From: CAYRGQ01 sp964444885
GTDB lineage: Bacteria > Bacteroidota > Bacteroidia > Sphingobacteriales > Sphingobacteriaceae
Assembly: GCA_964444885.1 (NCBI GenBank)
Contig: CAYUIZ010000037.1
Location: forward strand, 1 to 24,581
DNA length: 24,581 nucleotides
Direction: 5' to 3'
Shown here: positions 1 through 7,585 of the stretch, piece after piece
How the letters are laid out: each line of letters starts with the position of its first letter
Position numbering within the stretch: position 1 is the stretch's first letter
The notes under the pieces: generated by a model
What the model was told of the DNA's origin: nothing
Database searches by the model: none
What the model saw: the letters and a program-made list of their open reading frames with translations, nothing else
Made by a program: the position numbers and the translations under genes

Positions 1-757
1 TTGTATTTTTTCCATCGGTTTGTTCCCATTCCTGTTGTTGTCCCAATTAAATTGAAATACCACTCCGAAACTTTGGAATTTAATATCGCCAAAAGAAATT
101 TTAGTTTCTCGCCCGTCATCAAAAACGTGGTTGCTTCTGCATAGTAACCTGCATCGTCAAACGCAAATTTTGGCTTATCGGATATTTCGCCCCAGACAAT
201 TTTTGGCTTTTCAAAATCTTCCCAATAGCTTATTGAATCCTGGGTTTCAAACCATTTATTGTTTGTTTTCTTTCTACTGCCTTTTTCACCAGATTGGTCT
301 AATCTTCTTTTTCCCAACCCGATAAAATAATTTTTTACAAATGGATAAGAATCAATATCTATTTCCAAACCGGGAAAAGTGCATATAGCCCATTGACCTG
401 AAAACACATAGCTATATTTTTTTAAATCCCGTCCCCGAAGTATTGGTTTGATGATTTCAGCATTTTTACCATCGGCTTGTATTAATTCATTCTTTTTATG
501 TTCGTCTATAATGAAAGCTTCGTTATAACCGGTCAAAAACCCTCTATTAATCGAAATATTGAACTCTTTCAGGAGCTTTGCGCCGGTTTCAATTTTTGCT
601 TTTAAAATACCGGCAGCTTCATTGCCGATAAACCATTCAGCGGTATCGGGAGGCGTGAATTCAAAACTATTTTGTTGAAAATAATCACTTAACGAATCGC
701 CAGGCACGTAATCTTTCGAAAGATTAACCACCGGAAAAGGTTTTGAATTGATTGTTT
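1..757 (-). pseudogene. Out-of-frame C-terminal target-recognition part of the type IIG enzyme
   Basis: Reading the minus strand one frame over from the slip site gives an uninterrupted peptide to the window edge. It begins KPFPVVNLSKDY and later reads LTGYNEAFIIDE, ILRGRDLKKYSY and AILNSKVSEWYF, then GTTTGMGTNRWKKYK. These phrases are typical of the TaqI/Eco57I-like C-terminal specificity domain that recognises the target DNA. The last motif (about 8-45 on the plus strand) is the usual one near the end of that domain, so only a short tail should lie beyond position 1. Restoring one A to the 755-760 tract joins this part to the upstream frame. There is no start codon or ribosome site suggesting independent translation. 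It is therefore the rest of the same gene: a real inactivated allele, a phase-variable state, or a sequencing error. Confidence 0.8.
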
Positions 758-3628
758 TTTAAGTGTAATAATATTTGACCCAACGGTAGCTTCTTCAAAT
801 ATTTGAACATCTTCAATATTTATTAATGCTATTGGTTGTAATTTTTCAATGAAGTATTTTTTGAGAAGCTCTCCATAAATTGCCCTTAACCAAGAATTAG
901 AAGTAATGTAAGTTAAAAAACCAAATGGCTTTAAGATATTACCACCTAATTCATAGAATAGGCAATAGATGTCTGCACCTTTAGAATACGTTTCGTAATT
1001 TGCTTTTGAATAGTAATCTGATTGTTCTTTTACTTTAGATAATGAAATATAAGGCGGATTCCCAATCACCACATCAAAGCCCACAAAATCGCCATCATCG
1101 TTGAGCACTTCGGGAAATTCAAACCGCCATTCAAAGGCATTTTCAAAAATCTTGTTGGCTTTGATTGCCTCGATTTCGGCTTCAATCTTTTTGGTGTCTT
1201 TGGTGAGTTGTTGTACTTTTTTGTCCCAAGCGGTTTTTTCCCTTTTGCTCATTTCAAAAAGTTGGGTCTGCTGTGTCATTTGAAACAGTTCGCCCGATAG
1301 TTTGCGCAGCTTCTTTGCTTTGGGGTCGTTCAACGATATTTCACTTCTGAAATCTGATTTTATGTCGGCAATCAGGCGTTCCATTTCCCGCTTTTGCGCT
1401 TTGCTTTGGGCATTCCGGTAGGTGGCTACGGCTATTCGGTAGCTGTCGATCGTCCATTTGCTCCCACGTTTGAAAACGTGGGTTATGGACTGGTCTAATG
1501 GGAACCGGCTTACCAATGAGTTTCCGCATTTGATGTTGATGTCGATGTTGGGCAAGGTTTCAAGAGCCTTTAGACCTGACAGGTTTTCAAAACCTGTCAG
1601 GTCTTGCTTATAATAGGCATTTTTCAAAAGCTCAATCCATAACCGCAAACGGCAAATTTTCACGGAATTAGGATTAATATCCACACCAAAAAGGCAATTT
1701 TCGATAATGGTCTGTTTCTCGTGGAAAAGCGTTTCCTGTATGCGCTGTGATTCTCTATTGGCCGGTGAGCCTGTCGAACCGGGATTGTATTCAAAAAGTT
1801 CGCCCTCTTCGTCTGTGACAATGAGTTCGTCATTGACCACTTCCACCTGATATTCTTTCAGGCGTTTTCCGTCTCGGTCTTGCAGAATTTTCAAGTCGTT
1901 TTTTACGGCAATCATTTCGTTGAGTGCCGAAACCAAAAAGTGTCCTGAACCCACGGCCGGGTCGCAAATTTTGATGCTGTTTACAATGTCGTTGGCTTCT
2001 TTTCGGTCGTCTATTTTGTCGTAGAGTTCGTCAATGTCTTTGCAATTCCATTTTTTGGTTTCGTTGAATTTCTGCACAACGGCTTTGCGAATGGTTTCAC
2101 GGCACATATACATCGTGATGAAACCCGGAGTGAAAAACGAACCGTCCTTATAGCCGTTTATTTTCTCGAAAATCAATCCGAGAACCGAAGCGTTAATCAG
2201 CGTTTTGTTGTCTTCCTGGATTTCTTCCGATCCTTCACTGCTAAAGTCATAGGCATCCAAGAACGCAAAAAGATATTCTAACGTCGTAAGCGTTCCTGTT
2301 CGTCTTTTTCCATTTTGATCTTTTAAAACCGTATTCGACAAAATAGGAATTTGCACTTCATCTCGTAAGTTGCTGATAAACAACGTGGCGTGCTCAATAT
2401 CAGTGGGTTCAAAAAGTGAAGAGTTGAGGTATGGCACTTTCTCGAAAATATTTTTTACGTATTCATTTCTATCCTCGTGTTTTCTTGCCAATACCGAAAA
2501 GAACAACCCATTGAGATCGTCATAGTTCTTTATTTTTCCACTATTGAAGAATGCATAATCAAGATTCTTTTCTGTGCTTTTGCCATCGGAGCTATGATAG
2601 GAGATCAACTGCGCTTCCAGTAATTTCAAGAATAAAATTCGGTTGATCCAAGTGATGGCCAGTTCAAGCCCCACATTAAAAAGCTTTTCTTCCTGCGTTT
2701 TCCCGAATTGGGAAGGTTTTTCCAGTTGGCTCAATTTATCTAGACTATCCAATTGGACGATGGCATTTTCGAGCAAACTGCCTTTATTCCGATGGCCGGG
2801 TTTGTTTCGTTCTATCAGTTTTTTGCTTCCTTGTTTGGTTTCGGTCAGGCCGATTATGTGCAACAATTCGCTGTAAAAACGTTTGTCAAGGCTGTTGCTA
2901 TCGTTGGTAAACGGAAGTTTTAAAAGATGCTCGGGCGAAAGCAACTTGAATAAAGCGATGAGCGCATTATCACCCATTGCCCACGAGTTAATTCGTGGGT
3001 TATAATAATCGTTGAAATTGAAGTAGGTAAATTCAATTTCTGCGGTAATCTCGGCAATAAATGGCTCGGCAATTTGTCTGTAAAAAAAATCGGTTCGGGT
3101 ATCTGCCAAACGTCCGCCTTCAAAGTCGTTGAATTGCTTGACGAAGTTTTTGTTCTGGGCAAAAAGCCGGTCAAAAGTGGTCGCATCAAAAATGTACCAT
3201 TCGTTGATGTTGGTGATGACCAAATGTTTTACTTCCAGGTTTTTGTGGGTAATCCGTTCACGTAAGTAGTACAGCACCAATTCTTGAAAAGCTTTTGTGT
3301 TCAGCTTTTCGGATGTTACCATCTCTGATCTATTAGTCGGTTTTTTCGCTTCGAGAATGACACCGACCGAACTTTTTGCTTTGTCTCCGTTGTGGATGAC
3401 AAGGTCGTTTCGACCTTTGGTGTTTATAAAATGGTTGGGGTCGTAATATGTCTTTTTCAGAAAATCGATGACAAGGTTTTTATGGAATTCTTCACTTTCG
3501 GTGTCATTTGTCCGGTCGAGAAGTTGGATGAGATTGGTTTTGAAACCTTCGATGTCAGTCCGGTTCGGTTTTACTTTCAGAAAAGCTTTGTTCAGCGCCT
3601 TTTTTGGTTTCAATCGGTTTATCTTCAT
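689..3628 (-). CDS. Type IIG restriction-modification enzyme, nuclease and methyltransferase part (frameshifted)
   Basis: This is a bifunctional restriction endonuclease and adenine-N6 methyltransferase of the Eco57I-like class. The N-terminus has a PD-(D/E)XK-type nuclease pattern: D75, then E93-A-K95 after a hydrophobic strand. A helical linker follows. The methyltransferase has AdoMet motif I (DPAVGSGHF, residues 556-564) and motif IV NPPY (857-860), which flips and methylates adenine. Residues about 735-830 look like a charged coiled-coil insertion. The frame ends at residue 979 after ITLKKQSIQN, but the homologous reading continues one frame over to the left edge, so the target-recognition domain is separated by a frameshift in a run of six A (755-760 on the plus strand). 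Residues 209-219, 614-627, 674-687 and 715-722 are encoded by palindromic DNA elements. Codon and base use are A+T-rich, unlike genes after 5040. No separate specificity or methyltransferase gene is visible nearby. Whether the frameshift is real or a read error cannot be decided here. Confidence 0.88.
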   Translation of the reverse strand: MKINRLKPKKALNKAFLKVKPNRTDIEGFKTNLIQLLDRTNDTESEEFHKNLVIDFLKKTYYDPNHFINTKGRNDLVIHNGDKAKSSVGVILEAKKPTNRSEMVTSEKLNTKAFQELVLYYLRERITHKNLEVKHLVITNINEWYIFDATTFDRLFAQNKNFVKQFNDFEGGRLADTRTDFFYRQIAEPFIAEITAEIEFTYFNFNDYYNPRINSWAMGDNALIALFKLLSPEHLLKLPFTNDSNSLDKRFYSELLHIIGLTETKQGSKKLIERNKPGHRNKGSLLENAIVQLDSLDKLSQLEKPSQFGKTQEEKLFNVGLELAITWINRILFLKLLEAQLISYHSSDGKSTEKNLDYAFFNSGKIKNYDDLNGLFFSVLARKHEDRNEYVKNIFEKVPYLNSSLFEPTDIEHATLFISNLRDEVQIPILSNTVLKDQNGKRRTGTLTTLEYLFAFLDAYDFSSEGSEEIQEDNKTLINASVLGLIFEKINGYKDGSFFTPGFITMYMCRETIRKAVVQKFNETKKWNCKDIDELYDKIDDRKEANDIVNSIKICDPAVGSGHFLVSALNEMIAVKNDLKILQDRDGKRLKEYQVEVVNDELIVTDEEGELFEYNPGSTGSPANRESQRIQETLFHEKQTIIENCLFGVDINPNSVKICRLRLWIELLKNAYYKQDLTGFENLSGLKALETLPNIDINIKCGNSLVSRFPLDQSITHVFKRGSKWTIDSYRIAVATYRNAQSKAQKREMERLIADIKSDFRSEISLNDPKAKKLRKLSGELFQMTQQTQLFEMSKREKTAWDKKVQQLTKDTKKIEAEIEAIKANKIFENAFEWRFEFPEVLNDDGDFVGFDVVIGNPPYISLSKVKEQSDYYSKANYETYSKGADIYCLFYELGGNILKPFGFLTYITSNSWLRAIYGELLKKYFIEKLQPIALINIEDVQIFEEATVGSNIITLKKQSIQNLFRWLIFRKITCLAIR
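755..760 (-). other. Frameshift site in an A6 tract
   Basis: Six A on the minus strand follow the leucine codon of ITLKK. Seven (or four) A would keep the type IIG gene in one frame through to the left edge. With six, translation hits a stop at 689-691. Confidence 0.75.
1463..1482. repeat. Palindromic element CCCACG...CGTGGG inside the type IIG gene (copy 1)
   Basis: A perfect 9-base stem (CCCACGTTT against AAACGTGGG) has a two-base loop. On the coding strand it is preceded by AA and encodes THVFKRG in frame. It shares its outer arms with the copy at 2980-2999. Confidence 0.75.
1572..1604. repeat. 33-bp perfect palindromic element inside the type IIG gene
   Basis: Two 16-base arms (1572-1587 and 1589-1604) are exact reverse complements around one central base. 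The element begins AGACCTGACAGG on either strand. It is read in frame, adding about 11 residues (DLTGFENLSGL) between the AYYK and KALETLP stretches of the methyltransferase domain. The gene reads through it without a stop. Confidence 0.85.
1762..1782. repeat. CCGGT...ACCGG element with a TCGACAGGCTC core inside the type IIG gene
   Basis: A 21-base element has 5-base complementary ends, and on the minus strand its core is TCGACAGGCTC. It encodes NPGSTGSPAN in frame. A 'TTCGACAGGCTCA' core inside short complementary ends is recalled as a common dispersed type in Bacteroidota. That is recollection, not a search result. Confidence 0.6.
2980..2999. repeat. Palindromic element CCCACG...CGTGGG inside the type IIG gene (copy 2)
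   Basis: Arms CCCACGAGTT and AATTCGTGGG pair at 9 of 10 positions with almost no loop. On the coding strand it encodes NPRINSWA in frame. The outer arms match the element at 1463-1482, while the inner bases differ and still pair. Confidence 0.72.
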
Positions 3629-3817
3629 TTACGCTAGGTCTTTTTTTCAGTTGGTTAAGTTAGTCCTTTCTGTTCGATTTTTAGTCCGTGCGGTGGGAAA
3701 ATAAACGGCTCTTTTGGTTTTTTGCGTTTGCGCTTGTAGCATTTTCCTAACTTATCCATACGCGCAACGCTATGCTGTCGGTTCCGTGTATTTATTTCCC
3801 AGATATAACTTGTTCCC

Positions 3818-4000
3818 TTAGGAATTGGTCAACATATTCACCACGTAATAAGGATGTGTTCGTTGCGATAACCTGATTCTTTCCTTCAGGGAAACCAAAA
3901 CTTGGTGTTTGTTCAATAGTTCAACCCATTCGTGTCTACTAAAGCAACCTAAATTGTTCTTTGACGTATTGATAATCTGATTGTTGAGGGCGTTTTTCAT
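3818..4000 (-). CDS. Hypothetical 60-residue protein
   Basis: This short ORF lies between the type IIG gene and the cation transporter, about 100 bases downstream of the transporter stop on the same strand. The protein is basic. It contains a phrase that looks like a short helical DNA- or nucleic-acid-contacting segment (FSRHEWVELLNKH) and ends HPYYVVNMLTNS. I do not recognise a family. No signal peptide, membrane segment or metal motif is visible. The A+T-rich base composition matches the surrounding island. It could be a small real gene, a remnant of a larger gene lost by deletion, or a chance ORF. Nothing in the sequence decides between these. Confidence 0.35.
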   Translation of the reverse strand: MKNALNNQIINTSKNNLGCFSRHEWVELLNKHQVLVSLKERIRLSQRTHPYYVVNMLTNS

Positions 4001-4098
4001 GCGTGACGATTTGAGATGACTAGGTGAGCGGGTAAAACCGGATTATCATGAATCAAGGCAAATACGTTTTTGCTCAATGGGTTGCATAGGATTCCTCA

Positions 4099-4896
4099 TT
4101 ACTTCGCTAATTTTAATATTCGATATGCACCTCGGGCCACGATTATAAAGACAATTCCTCCAATGATTAGATCTGGATAGCTCGAGTCGAGTAAATAGAC
4201 CATCGTTCCGGCTATGATAACCCCTGAATTTATAATGACATCGTTGGAGGTGAAAATCATCGAAGCCTGCATATGGGCTTCCTTGCTTGTGTTTTTTTGC
4301 AAGAGATAGAGGCAAATGACGTTGGCAATTAAAGCGAGGAATGAAACAACAATCATCGTTTTGAAGTCGGGTATGGCTTCTATTCCAATAAAACGTCTGA
4401 TGACTTCCACAAAACCGATAAGGGCGAGAATGATTTGAAAATAGCCGGCAAATTTAGCGATGTTGTTTTTGAACGCTATACTTCCACCAACGGCTAATAA
4501 CGCCAAGGCATAAACAATACTGTCCGCCAGCATATCCAGGCTGTCTGCAACCAAGCCCATAGAATTGGAAAAAAGTCCATACGCCATTTCAATCCCGAAG
4601 AAAGCGAAATTGATGATTAATACTGCCCAAAGTAATTTCTTTTGCTGTTGGTCGGAATTTTCATCAACATGGCCTTCACTTGTTTCGGTAGAAATCAATG
4701 TGGTGTTTAAGTTCAGCGTTTCCAAAGCGGTTAAAATCGGCGCTGTAGTTCCGTGGTGATAAATAGTTAGCTTTCTGTTGGCTATGTCAAATTCCAATGA
4801 TTTTACAGCATTCAAGTTTTGCAATTTCATGCGAATGAGCTGTTCCTCACTTGGGCAATCCATTTTCGTAATTCTGAATTCCGATTTTTGAGTCAT
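4099..4896 (-). CDS. Cation transporter, cation diffusion facilitator family with N-terminal HMA-like domain
   Basis: This is a membrane carrier that probably exports a divalent metal ion in exchange for protons. The chosen start, MTQKSEFRITKMDC, gives 265 residues. An upstream in-frame ATG at 4950 would add 18 residues that look unrelated to the fold. Residues 5-70 resemble a heavy-metal-associated domain, but the usual CxxC is reduced to a single Cys (C14, in KMDCPSEEQ). Residues 88-262 carry five or six hydrophobic segments in the CDF order. The transport-site motifs are non-canonical: D118, D121 and D125 lie in the second segment, where HxxxD is usual. FTSND (215-219) replaces the second HxxxD. 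The C-terminal cytoplasmic domain of classical CDF proteins is missing, since the chain ends soon after the last membrane segment. It lies in the A+T-rich block with the restriction gene. The metal is unknown. Confidence 0.8.
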   Translation of the reverse strand: MTQKSEFRITKMDCPSEEQLIRMKLQNLNAVKSLEFDIANRKLTIYHHGTTAPILTALETLNLNTTLISTETSEGHVDENSDQQQKKLLWAVLIINFAFFGIEMAYGLFSNSMGLVADSLDMLADSIVYALALLAVGGSIAFKNNIAKFAGYFQIILALIGFVEVIRRFIGIEAIPDFKTMIVVSFLALIANVICLYLLQKNTSKEAHMQASMIFTSNDVIINSGVIIAGTMVYLLDSSYPDLIIGGIVFIIVARGAYRILKLAK

Positions 4897-5040
4897 AAAA
4901 TTCTGTGGTTTAACACCAGCGGTAAGGGTGTTCGGAAAGGTTGTATCCAACGAAGTGATTCGCGTGAAAGGCGCGAAATTGCCCTGGAAATTGTTCGTTT
5001 GGGTTTAAAGTGCCTTGATGTTCTTTGGGGCAGGTCAATC

Positions 5041-5394
5041 TTAAGCTTCGGTACGTTTGACCAGCAATACTTCATCCTTGTCTAATAAAAGATAACCGTA
5101 TTCGTAGCAAAAGCGGTATTGGTCGCCTTTGGCGGTATCGTACGTGCTGGTAATGTAGTCGAAATGAAAGCCTTCGCTCACCAGCATTTTGCGTTTTAGC
5201 TTCACTTTGCCGTCCGGATTTAGCTTCTCGAGAATACGCCGATTGCGTTTTAATATCGTATTTATCTGGCGCAGCAGGGCCGTCTCTTCGCTAGACTGGC
5301 GGTTGTTGTAGTTGCTGCGGCAGGCATCGTCACAGAACTTCTTGTCTGCGCGGCCAATCAGGGCTTGCCCACAATCTAAACATACTTTTTCCAT
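5041..5394 (-). CDS. Zinc-ribbon protein of unknown function
   Basis: This is a 117-residue cytoplasmic protein. The N-terminus is a small zinc ribbon: C5-x2-C8 and C21-x3-C25, within VCLDCGQALIG and FCDDACRSNY. This resembles the DUF2116-type ribbons seen in hypothetical proteins of the phylum. The rest has a helical stretch (about 35-60) and a mixed basic/aromatic C-terminus with DYITSTYDTAKGDQYRFCYEYGY, which could be a beta-rich small domain. The start ATG at 5392-5394 sits directly before the ribbon, so it is well supported. It is the first gene with the G+C-richer composition to the right of the island. A nucleic-acid role is possible for such ribbons, but nothing here shows it. Confidence 0.75.
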   Translation of the reverse strand: MEKVCLDCGQALIGRADKKFCDDACRSNYNNRQSSEETALLRQINTILKRNRRILEKLNPDGKVKLKRKMLVSEGFHFDYITSTYDTAKGDQYRFCYEYGYLLLDKDEVLLVKRTEA

Positions 5395-5476
5395 GGCTGG
5401 CGTGTTCGTCTTGTTGCAAATAATGAGCTAAATATAAGGCTTTTTCTGGTAGGGAGACACAGCTTGCGCACCGAGA

Positions 5477-5557
5477 CAGGTAAATCGTTTCTGAAACATT
5501 CTCTTGTTCCGAAGGGGGGAGCCTACTTTTACCCCCGGCTTTCACCCGGGGGCTACC
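5477..5557. repeat. Intergenic dispersed palindromic element, copy B
   Basis: About 80 bases align by eye with 24403-24485. The shared order is AAATCG, AAAC, TCTC, then CCG-AGGGG, CCTA, and a hairpin whose arms are CCCCCGG (5532-5538) and CCGGGGG (about 5546-5552) around CTTTCAC. It lies between the zinc-ribbon and GT4 genes, which are divergent. Confidence 0.7.
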
Positions 5558-5576
5558 CGCACGTAAACCGTCGAAT

Positions 5577-5592
5577 CGGATTTCCAAATCCG
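5577..5592. repeat. Short perfect hairpin CGGATTT-CC-AAATCCG
   Basis: Two 7-base arms pair exactly around CC. It lies 11 bases before the TAGCTTTG -7 box of the GT4 gene, so it overlaps where the -33 element and upstream contacts would be. Confidence 0.65.
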
Positions 5593-5603
5593 GTCGCGAT
5601 TTG

Positions 5604-5611
5604 TAGCTTTG
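5604..5611 (+). promoter_or_regulatory. Putative -7 box of the GT4 gene
   Basis: TAGCTTTG matches the Bacteroidota -7 consensus TAnnTTTG exactly. It sits 19 bases before the ATG at 5631. The -33 region has only a partial match (TTTCC at 5581-5585). Confidence 0.5.
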
Positions 5612-5630
5612 CCCTATAAGCCAAGCGTCC

Positions 5631-6788
5631 ATGCGAATTTTAATCGTGCACAGTTATTACCAAGATGCCGGAGGCGAGGATACCGTCGTCAGCCAGGAGA
5701 AGCACCTGTTGGCTGCCACGGAGGAGGTGTCGTTGCTGACTTTCCAAAACCGGAAAGGCTGGCGGGGATTGGTCCAGACGGCGCTTTCGCCCTGGAACTT
5801 CCGGGCGGCCCGGACGCTCGAAAAGGCCATCCGCCAGTTTAAGCCTGACGTGGTCCACATCCACAATTTGCACTACGCGATTGGTCCTGTTGCTGTACGG
5901 GTCGCCAAACGCCTGGCCGTACCGGTGGTCATGACCCTACATAATTACCGGCTGCTGTGCCCGTCGGCTACGCTGTTCCACAACGGGGAGCTGTTCACGC
6001 ACAGCATACCTGTGGCGTTCCCTTGGCGGGCCATCGCGAAAGGCGTGCACAGCAACTCGGTCGTGAAGACGTTTTGGCTGGCGCTGACAACCTGGATGCA
6101 CAGCGTGTTGGGCACGTGGAAACTCGTTGACCGCTACATCGCGCTCACGCCTTTTGCCAAGCAACTGTTCGTGAAATCCGCCCTCGGTATTCCGCCCGAA
6201 AAAATTTCGGTGAAACAGAATTTCGTTGTCGAATCGACTACCCGAACTGCCCAGCGCGAAGACTTTTTTCTGTTCGTCGGCAGGCTTAGTGCTGAGAAAG
6301 GCGTGGATACGCTGCTTCGGGCCTTTGCGGAAAGTGGCGCTCAATTGGTTGTGGCAGGGGACGGCCCGTTAAAGGATCTCGTGCTGCAGTATACCGCTTT
6401 GCATCCCAATATTCGATATGAGGGTGCCGTATCGCGTACCGAAGTGGCCCAATGGCTAAGCCGATGCACAGCTCTGGTCTTTCCGTCGATCTGGTACGAA
6501 GGAATGCCCATGACCCTCATCGAAGCCTTTGCTGCGGGTACGGCGGTGCTCGCCAGCAACCTAGGAGCCATGCAGACCATGATCGCTGACGGAGAAAACG
6601 GATTGCTTTTCCCTCCTGGGGATGTGCAAGCCTTGCGTGATGCCGCTACGCGATGGACAGCCTTGGATACTCAGGCCAAACAAGCGATGGGCGATGCGGC
6701 CAGGCACGAATTTGAGAACAAATATCGTAGCGAGACGAATCGCGTGTTGCTGATGGACATCTACCGCCAGGCGGTTCGTCTTGCGTAG
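5631..6788 (+). CDS. Glycosyltransferase family 4 protein
   Basis: This 385-residue GT-B-fold retaining glycosyltransferase probably adds a sugar from a nucleotide-sugar donor during exopolysaccharide, lipopolysaccharide or glycolipid assembly at the cytoplasmic membrane. The N-terminal domain begins RILIVHSYYQDAGGED, with the glycine-rich acceptor loop, and contains DVVHIHNLH (73-81). The C-terminal donor domain starts near LFVGRLSAEKG (214-224). It has the E-x7-E nucleotide-sugar motif (E290 to E298, in EGMPMTLIEAF) and the LGAMQTMIADGENGLLFPPGD stretch, cut here to motif level. Length is normal for the family. The start is directly supported by the MRILIV opening and by a TAGCTTTG box 19 bases upstream. 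It stands alone, with no polysaccharide cluster around it, so the product sugar cannot be named. Confidence 0.9.
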   Translation: MRILIVHSYYQDAGGEDTVVSQEKHLLAATEEVSLLTFQNRKGWRGLVQTALSPWNFRAARTLEKAIRQFKPDVVHIHNLHYAIGPVAVRVAKRLAVPVVMTLHNYRLLCPSATLFHNGELFTHSIPVAFPWRAIAKGVHSNSVVKTFWLALTTWMHSVLGTWKLVDRYIALTPFAKQLFVKSALGIPPEKISVKQNFVVESTTRTAQREDFFLFVGRLSAEKGVDTLLRAFAESGAQLVVAGDGPLKDLVLQYTALHPNIRYEGAVSRTEVAQWLSRCTALVFPSIWYEGMPMTLIEAFAAGTAVLASNLGAMQTMIADGENGLLFPPGDVQALRDAATRWTALDTQAKQAMGDAARHEFENKYRSETNRVLLMDIYRQAVRLA

Positions 6789-6928
6789 TGACCGCTAGCC
6801 CTTGGACGGGAGCACCTGCGCGCCACGCGGGCAAAAAGAATAGACGTCTGCCAGCCCGCTATCAACGGAAGTTGCGTAATTGCTTAAAATGTTACATTTT
6901 TGGGATCAATCAATCTCGATAAACTTAC

Positions 6929-7585
6929 ATGGAAACTATACCTGCATTGCCCGTATTGACAGCCGAAGAACAGCGCGTGCTAGGCGCCTTGATGGAAAAA
7001 GCGCGGACCACGCCTGAATATTACCCGCTCACACTCAATGCCTTGCTAGCCGCGTGCAACCAAAAGACCTCGCGCAAGCCAGTGGTCAGCTATGATGAAC
7101 ACACTGTCATCAGTACGTTGGATAGCCTCAAACGCAAGGGGTTAGTGTCTACCGCTACGGGCGGATCCAGCCGTGTGACAAAATACAAGCATAATTTTGC
7201 GGTCGTTTATCCCTTGGTTCCTGCCGAGGTTTCAGTGATTTGTTTGCTGTTGTTGCGCGGGCCGCTCACGCCCGGCGAGATCAACACCAACTCAGGCAGG
7301 CTGTACGAATTTGAAACGTTGGATGAGGTGCAAGCTTTGTTGGATAAATTGGCCAGTGAGGAGGTGCCCTACGTGGTGCAGTTGCCCAAACGGCCCGGGC
7401 AAAAGGAAGCTCGCTATGCGCACTTGCTGGGCGGTACGGATATCGTGGACGAAGATCCGGCCGAGGGAAATTACGCGGCAGGAGGGGGGCAGCCGTCCCA
7501 CCTCGAAGAACGGTTGGCAAAGGTGGAACACGAGCTTGCGGAATTACGGGCGGCTTTCGATAGCCTGATGAAAGAGCTTAGCTAA
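6929..7585 (+). CDS. yceH: YceH family protein (DUF480)
   Basis: This 218-residue protein belongs to the UPF0502/YceH family, built from two tandem winged-helix domains. The family signature is clear at the N-terminus: LTAEEQRVLGALMEKARTTPEYYPLTLN reads as the usual opening, followed by NQKTSRKPV and a second winged helix with LLLLRGPLTPGEIN. A later LPKRPGQKEARYAHLL strand is also typical. The C-terminus (about 185-216) is a heptad-like HLEERLAKVEHELAELR coiled coil that may mediate dimerisation. The biochemical role of the family is not established. It is a single gene, with about 140 bases to each neighbour on the same strand, so it probably has its own promoter. A TACATTTTTG stretch at 6893-6902 is a loose -7 candidate. 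Confidence 0.9.
   Translation: METIPALPVLTAEEQRVLGALMEKARTTPEYYPLTLNALLAACNQKTSRKPVVSYDEHTVISTLDSLKRKGLVSTATGGSSRVTKYKHNFAVVYPLVPAEVSVICLLLLRGPLTPGEINTNSGRLYEFETLDEVQALLDKLASEEVPYVVQLPKRPGQKEARYAHLLGGTDIVDEDPAEGNYAAGGGQPSHLEERLAKVEHELAELRAAFDSLMKELS

Noticed and set aside
4046..4315. Minus-strand ORF of 89 residues near the CDF transporter
   Set aside because: It overlaps the transporter reading in another frame and has no recognisable features.
4893..5075. Minus-strand ORF of 60 residues across the composition boundary
   Set aside because: It overlaps the ends of two supported genes, shows no family features, and has coding quality unlike either neighbour.
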